The notes under the pieces are model-generated. The model searched no databases. It had not been told where the DNA came from and saw only the letters and a list, made by a program, of their open reading frames with translations. Of a stretch of 5,326 nt of DNA, positions 1 to 5,326 are shown piece by piece. A program made the position numbers and the translations under genes. Position 1 is the first letter of the stretch, and every line of letters starts with the position of its first letter. Source of the DNA: Coriobacteriia bacterium (GTDB taxonomy: Bacteria; Actinomycetota; Coriobacteriia; Coriobacteriales; QAMH01); NCBI GenBank assembly GCA_900758075.1, contig CAAEQF010000091.1, positions 1 to 5,326 on the forward strand, written 5' to 3'.

Positions 1-823
1 CGGTGTCGAAGAGGTCGACGAACAAGAACGCGAAGACGATGACCGCGAACTCGACCAGGTGCGAGCTGATGTAATCGAAGTTGAACGCGAACAGGTACGG
101 CGCGCTGATGCCGATTCCGTTGGAGAAGTCGGGGAACAGCGAGTTGGTGCCGGCCGTGGGGTCGACGACGTACCAGCCGCAGGCCTGGGCGATCATGCCG
201 AGGATCCAGGTGAGCAGAATGCCCCACAGGATGTAGCCGGGCACCTTGTAGTGGTACATGACGGCCACGGCGATGAGGCCTATGAACGCGAGAGCGACGG
301 ACGGGGTCGCGATGTCGCCCATGGTGAGAATGGTCGAGGGGTCAGCCACGACGATGCCCGCGCCCTTCAGGCCGACGATGACGATGAACAGGCCGATACC
401 GGTGCTGATGCCGAGTTTGAGGTTCTTGGGGACGTCGTTGACCAGCGCCTCGCGGAACTTGCTCAACGAGAGCAGGATGAAGATGATGCCCTCGACCAGG
501 ACCGCCGCCAGGGCGACCGTCCACGGATCGCTGATGCCCTCGGCAGCCATCTGCCCGCACACCGAGTAGGAAAAGTAGGCGTTCAGGCCCATGCCGCTTG
601 CAAGGGCGATGGGGTAGTTGGCGAAAAACGCCATGAACAGCGTCGCTGCCGCGGCAGAGATAGCCGTCGCGGTAAAGACGGCGCCCGCGTCCATTCCACA
701 CCCAGAGAGAATGGACGGGTTGACGGCCAGAATGTAGACCATCGAAAGGAACGTGATGACGCCAGCGGTGAGCTCGGTTCTGACGTCGGTCCCGCTCTCT
801 TTCAACTTGAAAAACTTCTCCAC
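1..823 (-). CDS. NCS2-family purine permease (AzgA/PbuG-like), 3' part cut by window edge
   Basis: Inner-membrane transporter for a purine base such as adenine, guanine, hypoxanthine or xanthine, probably proton-coupled as in its family. I translated 274 codons from the minus strand. Family landmarks are visible in order: NPSIL (residues 35-39), the GMGLNAYF segment (77-84), a helix with GIGLFIVIVGLK (142-153), and FLFVDLFDT (266-274) just before the window edge. The last is the conserved acidic segment that normally continues into a GT-rich loop. The family usually has about 430-480 residues, so roughly 60% is present. The start is GTG (823-821); no in-frame ATG precedes it, and a strong Shine-Dalgarno GAGGAGAGG lies six bases upstream. 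It is transcribed divergently from the dCMP deaminase gene. The exact substrate cannot be told from sequence; uracil or xanthine NCS2 branches are less likely than the AzgA/PbuG branch. Confidence 0.93.
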   Translation of the reverse strand, partial: MEKFFKLKESGTDVRTELTAGVITFLSMVYILAVNPSILSGCGMDAGAVFTATAISAAAATLFMAFFANYPIALASGMGLNAYFSYSVCGQMAAEGISDPWTVALAAVLVEGIIFILLSLSKFREALVNDVPKNLKLGISTGIGLFIVIVGLKGAGIVVADPSTILTMGDIATPSVALAFIGLIAVAVMYHYKVPGYILWGILLTWILGMIAQACGWYVVDPTAGTNSLFPDFSNGIGISAPYLFAFNFDYISSHLVEFAVIVFAFLFVDLFDT

Positions 824-829
824 AAAATT

Positions 830-838
830 CCTCTCCTC
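830..838 (-). promoter_or_regulatory. Ribosome binding site of the purine permease
   Basis: On the minus strand GAGGAGAGG stands six bases (AATTTT) before the GTG at 823. This near-ideal Shine-Dalgarno decides the start, because no ATG is available nearby. It lies in the loop between the two arms of the 12-bp inverted repeat and could also pair with the UCUCC of the distal arm. Confidence 0.75.
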
Positions 839-855
839 GAAAGTATAAGACTCGG

Positions 856-868
856 CGCTATTGTAGCG
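856..868. repeat. Short palindrome, possible operator or hairpin
   Basis: CGCTA-TTG-TAGCG is a perfect 5-bp inverted repeat with a 3-base centre, lying midway between the arms of the larger inverted repeat. Read on the minus strand its middle is TACAAT, which resembles a -10 element. It could be an operator over a permease promoter or a small hairpin inside the permease leader RNA. A chance occurrence is also plausible at this size. Confidence 0.35.
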
Positions 869-892
869 ATTTTGTGGAGACATTCACGTATT

Positions 893-898
893 ATTATC
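893..898 (-). promoter_or_regulatory. Candidate -10 element for the purine permease
   Basis: The minus strand reads GATAAT in an AT-rich island (GATAATAATACG), one mismatch from TATAAT. No good -35 hexamer is visible 16-18 bp upstream, so support is weak. Transcription from here would start near 885-887 and include both arms of the 12-bp inverted repeat, giving a leader of about 63 bases. Minus-strand TACAAT (865-860) and TATACT within 841-850 are competing -10 candidates that would exclude the distal arm. Confidence 0.3.
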
Positions 899-950
899 GG
901 CATGTGAACTTCCCAAACATGTGGGCGGCATGAGAGCTGGCGGCGCATGG

Positions 951-959
951 TGCTATGCT
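951..959 (+). promoter_or_regulatory. Candidate extended -10 promoter for the dCMP deaminase operon
   Basis: TGCTATGCT fits an extended -10 (TGn followed by TATGCT), about 32 bases upstream of the deaminase ATG. The hexamer 17 bp upstream (TGAGAG) is a poor -35, which extended -10 promoters can tolerate. The leader would be short and would contain the deaminase ribosome binding site. TATTAT at 889-894 is an alternative -10. Assigned by eye only. Confidence 0.3.
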
Positions 960-990
960 GCTGGCGAGTCAACGTCGAGAAGAGGAAGAT

Positions 991-1461
991 ATGCCCGATA
1001 AACGTGACGACGTCATCACGTGGGACGAGTTCTTCATGAAGGTCGCGATCGCGGCCCAGCTCAGAAGCAAGGACCCGAACACGCAGGTGGGTGCGTGCAT
1101 AGCCGACACGAACCACCGCATACTCTCGGTCGGCTACAACGGGACGCCCTCGGCACTCAACGACGACGACTTCCCGTGGGGGACCGACGACGACCCTCTT
1201 AACGACAAGCACAGCTACGTCGTGCATGCCGAGGCCAACGCCGTCCTCAACTACCGCGGCTCGCTGAAGGACATGAAGGATGCCACCGTGTACGTGACGC
1301 TGTTTCCCTGCCACGAATGCGCGAAGATCCTCGTGCAGGTTGGCATCGGCGAGGTCGGGTATTTGGACAACAAGTACGATGGTACGCTCGGAAACCAGAT
1401 ATCGCGCCGGATCTTCGACTCGTGCGGCATCGCGTACCGTCAGGTCCATGTCGACGAGTAG
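991..1461 (+). CDS. dCMP deaminase (deoxycytidylate deaminase family)
   Basis: A 156-aa cytosolic zinc enzyme expected to convert dCMP to dUMP, feeding thymidylate synthesis. The cytidine/deoxycytidylate deaminase fold is clear: GYNGTP at 48-53, HAEANA at 79-84 (H79 zinc ligand, E81 proton shuttle) and PCHEC at 106-110 (C107 and C110 zinc ligands). The length is typical of the ComEB/dCMP deaminase family (about 140-180 aa). The frame is open 12 codons further up to an ATG at 955. The ATG at 991 is preferred because GAGGAAG sits just before it and family similarity begins there (DVITWDEFFMKVA). It is first gene of the plus-strand cluster, 21 bp before the next gene. A distant riboflavin-type or tRNA deaminase is unlikely given the dCMP-deaminase-like N-terminus (RSKDPNTQVGA). 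Confidence 0.92.
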   Translation: MPDKRDDVITWDEFFMKVAIAAQLRSKDPNTQVGACIADTNHRILSVGYNGTPSALNDDDFPWGTDDDPLNDKHSYVVHAEANAVLNYRGSLKDMKDATVYVTLFPCHECAKILVQVGIGEVGYLDNKYDGTLGNQISRRIFDSCGIAYRQVHVDE

Positions 1462-1482
1462 CATCGCGCGAGACGGGCTGGC

Positions 1483-2136
1483 ATGTCGAAGGACTGGGAC
1501 CGCATAAACGAGGCACTGCTTTCCGCCGCGCAGGGCAAGACGCCCACACCCGTGATGTCGCGTCGGTCGCTGTTCGGAATCCCGAGTGCTGTCGAGCTCA
1601 AGATGCAGGCGATCGTCGCGGAGGTCGCACGTGGAGCAGAAGACCCCGCTGCGCGTGAGAAGGCACAGAAGCTGCGCGAGAAGCTTGACGTCGCTGCCGA
1701 TGCGCTGGGGGGTCGTCTCACGGTGGGGCGTGCGAGTTGCTACTTCGTGTTTCGCGCCCGCGGTGCGGGCTACGATATCCCCGCATACCCGTTTGCGGGT
1801 TCTGGGGAGCTCAAGGAGTTCCTGCACGACCAAGGCGTTGCGAGCGTCCCGGAGTGGTACGAGGGGCTTGGCATCGGCACGTCGGACTTCGTGGCGCTCG
1901 ATGCACAAGCCCTGGTCTCGTTTCAGCACGAGGCTGGCAAGTTCAAGGTCGCCTTGTTCGACGGTGTCTCGTTTGTCGACGATTCGCGGTTTTGTCCGCT
2001 TGCAGGCTCTGCATGCCTTGCTAACGCCGGATATACGTCGCTCGAGTCGCTCGCCGGCGCGCTCGACGTCGTGCTCGACGTGGGTGCCGGCAGCGGGCAG
2101 GCAAGGCAGGCACATGAGGAGGACAAACAGCTGTGA
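1483..2136 (+). CDS. Uncharacterised 217-aa protein
   Basis: I do not recognise this protein. It looks soluble: no signal peptide and no membrane segment. Residues 34-75 are rich in Ala, Glu, Lys and Arg and look helical. They are followed by a mixed alpha/beta-looking region (about 79-178) with SCYFVFRARG, WYEGLG, SFQHE and FKVALFDGVSF. Cysteines are at 86, 171 and 178, too scattered for a convincing metal site. The ATG at 1483 is the only possible start, since an in-frame stop (the TAG of the deaminase gene) is seven codons upstream; its Shine-Dalgarno is weak. The end overlaps the metallopeptidase gene by 4 bp (GTGA), and the strong ribosome binding site for that gene lies within its last codons. 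Codon bias matches the neighbours, so it is very probably a real gene co-expressed with them. Confidence 0.75.
   Translation: MSKDWDRINEALLSAAQGKTPTPVMSRRSLFGIPSAVELKMQAIVAEVARGAEDPAAREKAQKLREKLDVAADALGGRLTVGRASCYFVFRARGAGYDIPAYPFAGSGELKEFLHDQGVASVPEWYEGLGIGTSDFVALDAQALVSFQHEAGKFKVALFDGVSFVDDSRFCPLAGSACLANAGYTSLESLAGALDVVLDVGAGSGQARQAHEEDKQL
2116..2123 (+). promoter_or_regulatory. Ribosome binding site deciding the GTG start of the metallopeptidase
   Basis: GAGGAGGA lies nine bases before the GTG at 2133, inside the last codons of the preceding gene. It is the strongest Shine-Dalgarno on the plus strand of the window and supports a GTG start with a 4-bp overlap. Confidence 0.7.
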
Positions 2137-2495
2137 AGCTTACTGATGAGGAGTTCGAGAACGCCATCGCCGATGCCATCGACAGCATCCCCGACCGGTT
2201 TTTGGACGAGCTCGAAAACGTCGCGTTCATCGCAGAAGACGATCCGACGCCCGAGCAGTCTCCGCAAGGCGACTTGCTCGGCCTGTACGAGGGCGTCTCG
2301 CTTGCCGAACGCGGAGACGACTATGGGTTTTTCGGCGATTGCCCCGACACGATCACAATCTTCAAGGGTCCCCACGAGCGGCTCTCCGATTCCAAAGAGG
2401 TCGTCGTCGAGGAAATACGCAGAACGGTGGTCCACGAGGTGGGACACTACTTCGGCATGAGCGAAGAACAGGTCGACGAGATGGGGTACGCATGA
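2133..2495 (+). CDS. Minimal zinc metallopeptidase family protein (zincin, PF06262-like)
   Basis: A 120-aa protein belonging by pattern to the small bacterial 'metallopeptidase family protein' group of zincins. The signature HEVGHYFGMSE occupies residues 101-111: H101 and H105 should bind zinc, E102 is the general base, G108 allows the turn and E111 is the likely third ligand. Upstream, an acidic N-terminal helix (LTDEEFENAIADAIDSIP) is followed by a loop and the strand DTITIFKGP (72-80), the edge-strand arrangement of this family. The length matches (about 110-140 aa). No signal peptide is present, so it is cytoplasmic. Its substrate is unknown, as for the family in general. It begins with GTG, overlaps the previous stop by 4 bp, and ends in ATGA shared with the next gene, so translation is probably coupled on both sides. 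It lacks the long regulatory extensions of ImmA/IrrE peptidases. Confidence 0.9.
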   Translation: MKLTDEEFENAIADAIDSIPDRFLDELENVAFIAEDDPTPEQSPQGDLLGLYEGVSLAERGDDYGFFGDCPDTITIFKGPHERLSDSKEVVVEEIRRTVVHEVGHYFGMSEEQVDEMGYA

Positions 2496-4153
2496 TGGAC
2501 GAGCGCCTCGACCAGATGCCCGCGGACGCGCGAGACGACGCCCTCGCCTACGGCAGGGAGCGCGAGCAGGAACGGCTCGAGTGCTGGCGTGCCCAGATCG
2601 GAGATTCGGACGCCGTCATGTACCTGCGGACGCGCGGGGTGTCGCTCGACACCGCCAGGAAATGGGGCCTGGGCTACGACCGCGAACGCAAGCGGCTCGT
2701 GATCCCATACGTGGGAAGCGAGTACTTCCACGTCGACCGCGACATCACCGGCGGGGCCGAGGAGAAGTACACCGTTCCGAGCACCGACGAGCTCGGCTCG
2801 CTGCCCCTCTACAACCCGAGCGCGTTCGATTCGCCCGCCTTCTACGTGGTCGAAGGCCCGCTCGACGCGCTTGCCATCCTCGATGAGGGGAAGCCGGCAG
2901 TTGCTCTGTGCGGCACCAACTACGAGGAAGTCGTCGCCGCCTCCGTGAGCCGTGGCTACCGCGGCACGATCATCGCGGCGCTCGACAGCGATGCCGAGGG
3001 GCGCAAGGCCCAGGAGCGCTTCATGCTCGCGCTCAAGCAGTCGGGGCTGTACGGCGTCGAGTTCTCCTACCACCGCGGCGCAAAAGACGCCGCCGAGGCG
3101 CGCTGCATCGAGCCGGTCCAGTTCAGCGTGGACATCGCACGCGCCTACGAAAAGGCGGTGCAGACCAGGCGCGAGAAGCTGCTCGGCAGCTACCATGAGG
3201 CGCTGCGGCACCTGCGCGTGCAGGGGCCGGGCGACGTGCTGCGCGGGATTTGCTTCAACGAGGATTCGGTGCACCCGGTGCCCACGGGGTTCCGCCAGCT
3301 CGATCAGTGGCTCGGAGGCGGGCTCATGCCGGGCCTGTACCTCGTCGGCTCTGCGGCGACGGTTGGCAAGACGAGCCTGTGCCTGCAGATCGCGGACCAG
3401 ATAGCAGAGGCGGGCCATCCCGTCATGTTCGTCTCGGTCGTGCAGCGTGCAAACGAGCTCATCGCGAAGAGCATCGCGCGCTACCTGTACCGCGAGCGTC
3501 CCGAGCGCGGAGCGCAGTCCCTCTCTCCCAACGAGATTCTCGACTGCCAGCGCCGTTCGAATTGGAACAGGGCGCAGTCGGGCAGCGTCATCGAGATCTC
3601 CCGCTGGTACCTGTCGCACATCGCGCCGTACCTGCGTCTTGCCGAGGGCACGGGCAGGCCGAGCGTGGCCGACATCAGAAGCGCCTCGGAGCTCATGTCC
3701 GAGAAGTACGGCGGCACCATGCCCGTCATCATCATCGATTGCCTGCAGCTTATCGCGAACGATTCCGACGAGGTCGGCCGCCTTATGCTCCTCAAGAGCA
3801 CGCTCGGCTTGCGCCAGCTCGCACGCGACCTGCGAACCCCAGTGCTCGCCATCTCATCGGTGAAGCCCGGCGTAGAGGCGGACAACGTGGAGATGCTGAG
3901 CTTTGCCAATGCGGAGATCATGGCGGATATCTCGGATGTGGTCATCGCGCTCGAGCGCTCCAGGCGTCCCGAATCGCTCGAGAACGGGCTTGCCTGCTAC
4001 CACTGCGGCCTGCAAGTGCTCAAGAACCGCACGGGAAAGACCACCGCGCACGCAAAAGAACTGCCGCTGTCCTACTCTCCCCAGGTCTCCACGTTTGCCG
4101 AGGCCACGCTTGCCCCCGCATCCGGCTCGTTCGGATTCTGCGATGCGCGCTAG
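2492..4153 (+). CDS. TOPRIM domain plus DnaB/RecA-like ATPase fusion (phage primase-helicase-like)
   Basis: A 553-aa cytoplasmic protein with the layout of phage primase-helicases. Residues 35-110 resemble the N-terminal part of primase cores (YLRTRGVSLDTARKWGLGY, then IPYVG). Residues 117-185 form a TOPRIM domain with E121 (VVEGPLDAL) and D165/D167 (ALDSDAEG). Residues 275-540 form a DnaB-type RecA domain: GSAATVGKTS (296-305) is Walker A with K303, VIIIDCLQL (412-420) is Walker B with D416, and VLKNRTGKT is at 519-527. There is no zinc-binding primase domain. The DnaB 'SLEM' catalytic Glu position reads SVVQ (325-328), and the strand ending usually in SQL reads ISSV (454-457). ATP binding is therefore likely, but ordinary helicase activity is doubtful. 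The start is ATG 2492 (overlap ATGA) or the adjacent ATG 2495; family similarity begins well after both. Chromosomal context lacks other phage genes. The role is unknown; nucleic-acid processing is inferred. Confidence 0.85.
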   Translation: MMDERLDQMPADARDDALAYGREREQERLECWRAQIGDSDAVMYLRTRGVSLDTARKWGLGYDRERKRLVIPYVGSEYFHVDRDITGGAEEKYTVPSTDELGSLPLYNPSAFDSPAFYVVEGPLDALAILDEGKPAVALCGTNYEEVVAASVSRGYRGTIIAALDSDAEGRKAQERFMLALKQSGLYGVEFSYHRGAKDAAEARCIEPVQFSVDIARAYEKAVQTRREKLLGSYHEALRHLRVQGPGDVLRGICFNEDSVHPVPTGFRQLDQWLGGGLMPGLYLVGSAATVGKTSLCLQIADQIAEAGHPVMFVSVVQRANELIAKSIARYLYRERPERGAQSLSPNEILDCQRRSNWNRAQSGSVIEISRWYLSHIAPYLRLAEGTGRPSVADIRSASELMSEKYGGTMPVIIIDCLQLIANDSDEVGRLMLLKSTLGLRQLARDLRTPVLAISSVKPGVEADNVEMLSFANAEIMADISDVVIALERSRRPESLENGLACYHCGLQVLKNRTGKTTAHAKELPLSYSPQVSTFAEATLAPASGSFGFCDAR

Positions 4154-5093
4154 CTTCGCGTTTGGCGTGTTCTGCGCGGTCGCGGGCGCGGCGCTGTGGG
4201 GTTTTTCTGGTGCGTGCGCCCAGTTCCTGTTCGCTCGCTACGAGATATCCGCGCTGTTCATCACTGTCGTGCGCATGCTCGGGGCAGGGGCGCTGTTCGG
4301 CATCGTGCTCATGGCCACTTGGAGCCACGAGCTCAAGCGCCTGCTCTCAGATCGCGCCTCCCTGGCGCGCCTGCTCGCGTTCGGCTGCTTCGGGCTGTTT
4401 CTCGACCAGTTCGCCTACATCATGACGGTCGATTTCACGAATGCCGGCACCGCGACGGTCCTGCAGGGGCTGAGCATGGTCTTCGTCGTTGCGGCGACCT
4501 GCCTCATCGTGAGGCGGCGTCCGCATGCGCGCGAAGCGGCGGGCGTCGTCTGTGCCCTTGCGGCGACGGTGCTCATCGCGACCGGGGGCGACCTCGCGGG
4601 GCTGAGCATGCCGGCGCCGGGCCTTGCGTGGGGCATCGTCAATGCGGCGGCGGTCGCGTTCTACGTCATGTACCCACAGTGCCTGTTCAGGCAGTGGGGC
4701 AGCGTTGCGGTCACGGGCATTGGCATGCTGTTCGGCGGGGTCGTGGCGCTCGTGGTCTTTCTGGTTCGGGGCGCTGCCGGTGCCGTTGCGGGCGCTCCGG
4801 TGGGCCAGGTGCTCCCCATCCCGGTGCTCGATGTGCCCGGCATGTTCGCCCTGCTCGGCATCGTGGTCGTCGGCACGTTCGGCGCTTTCGGGCTTTACCT
4901 GCACGGCGTGTCGGTTGTGGGCAGCATGCGGGGAAGCCTCATCGGGGCAGTCGAGCCGGTGAGCGCCATGCTGTGCTCGTGCCTGTGGCTTTCCACCCCA
5001 TTTGGCGCCGCCGACTGGGCGGGGCTCGTTCTCATGGTCGTGACGATCGTGCTCATGTCGGTGCGCGCCAAGGTCCCCGAGGCGCGCTCATGA
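4143..5093 (+). CDS. EamA/DMT-family transporter, ten predicted membrane helices
   Basis: A 316-aa inner-membrane protein of the drug/metabolite transporter superfamily. Hydrophobic stretches fall at about 6-28, 36-58, 75-97, 103-122, 131-147, 158-176, 187-209, 231-254, 260-282 and 289-308, the ten-helix two-repeat EamA pattern. Typical elements are the start of helix 1 (GAALWGFSGA), the end of helix 3 into helix 4 (NAGTATVLQGLS), and EPVSAML (271-277) in the second repeat. A basic cytoplasmic loop RRRPHAR follows helix 4. Substrate cannot be predicted; relatives export amino acids or metabolites. The ATG at 4143 is chosen because hydrophobicity begins there. The frame is open upstream, but that part is an Arg/Pro-rich out-of-frame reading of the previous gene. 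It overlaps the ATPase gene by 11 bp and has a weak ribosome binding site, so coupled translation is likely. It ends in an ATGA overlap with the next gene. Confidence 0.9.
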   Translation: MRASFAFGVFCAVAGAALWGFSGACAQFLFARYEISALFITVVRMLGAGALFGIVLMATWSHELKRLLSDRASLARLLAFGCFGLFLDQFAYIMTVDFTNAGTATVLQGLSMVFVVAATCLIVRRRPHAREAAGVVCALAATVLIATGGDLAGLSMPAPGLAWGIVNAAAVAFYVMYPQCLFRQWGSVAVTGIGMLFGGVVALVVFLVRGAAGAVAGAPVGQVLPIPVLDVPGMFALLGIVVVGTFGAFGLYLHGVSVVGSMRGSLIGAVEPVSAMLCSCLWLSTPFGAADWAGLVLMVVTIVLMSVRAKVPEARS

Positions 5094-5326
5094 GATCTCG
5101 CTGCAAGGCCGACCGGGCGCTCGTGCTGCATTTGCTGGGTTGTGCGGGCGAGAGCCTGGGCCCAGAGCTCGACAAGAGACTCGAAGCCGCCATCGAGCGT
5201 TGCGAGGCGGTCGCTCGGCCAAAGGGCGCCTGGCGCCTGTTCGAGACGTGCGAGTCTCCAGGCTCCATCGAGGTCGTCGGCACCTCGCTTGCCCTTTCAG
5301 GGGCAGCGCCTCGCGAGGCGCTTTCC
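5090..5326 (+). CDS. Methionine synthase (B12-dependent) activation-domain protein, N-terminal 79 residues
   Basis: A partial gene, open through the right window edge. The 79 visible residues fit the N-terminus of stand-alone proteins related to the vitamin B12-dependent methionine synthase activation domain: an opening helix with HLLGCAGESLGPEL (14-27), a second helix LEAAIERCEAVARP (31-44), the strand-like WRLFE (48-52), then IEVVGTSLALSGAAPREAL (60-78). In relatives this leads to a 'hL..cd...l.a.TLG' segment, which would start just outside the window. In full MetH this domain binds S-adenosylmethionine and supports reductive remethylation of oxidised cobalamin. In many anaerobes it is a separate gene near a short MetH and a folate reductase. 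The ATG at 5090 overlaps the transporter stop by 4 bp. The assignment is from remembered family pattern, without a search, so moderately sure. Confidence 0.62.
   Translation, partial: MRSRCKADRALVLHLLGCAGESLGPELDKRLEAAIERCEAVARPKGAWRLFETCESPGSIEVVGTSLALSGAAPREALS

Larger units (their letters stand above)
817..880. repeat. Perfect 12-bp inverted repeat over the permease start codon
   Basis: TCTCCACAAAAT at 817-828 is exactly repeated in inverse orientation as ATTTTGTGGAGA at 869-880, with 40 bases between the arms. The 817-828 arm contains the permease GTG start codon, part of its second and third codons and the spacer to the Shine-Dalgarno. In a minus-strand transcript starting upstream of base 880 the two arms would form a 12-bp stem burying the start codon, with the ribosome binding site in the loop. 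The arm centres are 52 bp apart, close to five helical turns, so paired protein-binding sites are an alternative reading. The repeat is seen directly; any role is inferred. Confidence 0.7.

Noticed and set aside
817..886. Classical purine riboswitch in the permease leader
   Set aside because: The leader is of suitable length, but the conserved purine-riboswitch junction and loop sequences are not recognisable. Only a simple long stem with an inner hairpin is visible.
59..907. Long plus-strand open frame opposite the purine permease
   Set aside because: Its product is low-complexity, rich in Asp, Arg, Gly and Glu, with no family signature; the minus strand encodes a clear NCS2 permease over the same bases. 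Stop-free antisense frames are common at this GC content.
901..925. Partial palindromes around CATGTGAACTTCCCAAACATG and CCCAAACATGTGGG
   Set aside because: The stems are 4-5 bp with mismatched centres, within what is expected by chance.
1462..1482. Possible terminator between the dCMP deaminase and the unknown protein
   Set aside because: The gap is only 21 bp, with no stable GC stem followed by a T-run; read-through is more likely.
2068..2100. VLDVGAGSG at the C-terminus of the unknown protein, resembling methyltransferase motif I
   Set aside because: The motif is about 15 residues from the stop, and the metallopeptidase gene follows at once. There is no room for a methyltransferase fold and no sign of a frameshifted continuation, so it is taken as coincidence.
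802..2115. 437-codon minus-strand open frame
   Set aside because: It lies antisense to the dCMP deaminase and the unknown protein and crosses the intergenic region. Its product is Arg/Val-rich without motifs, whereas the plus strand has HAEANA and PCHEC.
2447..3619. 390-codon minus-strand open frame
   Set aside because: It is antisense to the TOPRIM-ATPase gene, which carries ordered, recognisable motifs; the antisense product shows none.
3250..4425. 391-codon plus-strand open frame
   Set aside because: It is an out-of-frame reading of the ATPase and transporter genes, dominated by Arg, Ala and Pro; a GC-rich shadow.

Overview
The window is 5326 bases of GC-rich, densely packed bacterial DNA. 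Codon use is strongly GC-biased, and genes overlap by ATGA/GTGA junctions. A separate methionine-synthase activation-domain gene also appears. Together these suggest a high-GC anaerobe, most likely Actinomycetota of the Coriobacteriia (Eggerthella/Slackia/Olsenella type). That placement is an inference from style and gene content; no taxonomic marker is present.

Layout. Bases 1-823 (minus strand) hold the first 274 codons of a purine permease of the NCS2 (AzgA/PbuG-like) family; its C-terminal part lies beyond the left edge. Bases 824-990 form a divergent intergenic region with candidate promoters and two inverted repeats. One is a perfect 12-bp pair whose proximal copy covers the permease start codon. 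From 991 to the right edge everything reads on the plus strand: dCMP deaminase (991-1461), an unrecognised 217-aa protein (1483-2136), a minimal zinc metallopeptidase (2133-2495), a TOPRIM plus RecA/DnaB-like ATPase fusion (2492-4153), a ten-helix EamA/DMT transporter (4143-5093), and the start of a cobalamin-dependent methionine synthase activation-domain protein (5090 to beyond 5326).

How the genes relate. The five plus-strand junctions are a 21-bp gap and overlaps of 4, 4, 11 and 4 bp, so one polycistronic transcript with translational coupling is likely. The left part has a nucleotide theme: purine uptake on one side and dCMP to dUMP deamination for dTTP supply on the other. The middle part (unknown protein, zincin, primase/helicase-like ATPase) looks like a compact module of unknown role. 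The ATPase has the architecture of phage replication primase-helicases, but it lacks a zinc-binding primase domain and has lost several usual helicase residues. The right end passes into an unrelated transporter and a one-carbon/methionine metabolism gene. I see no tRNA, rRNA, CRISPR array, insertion sequence or clear intrinsic terminator.
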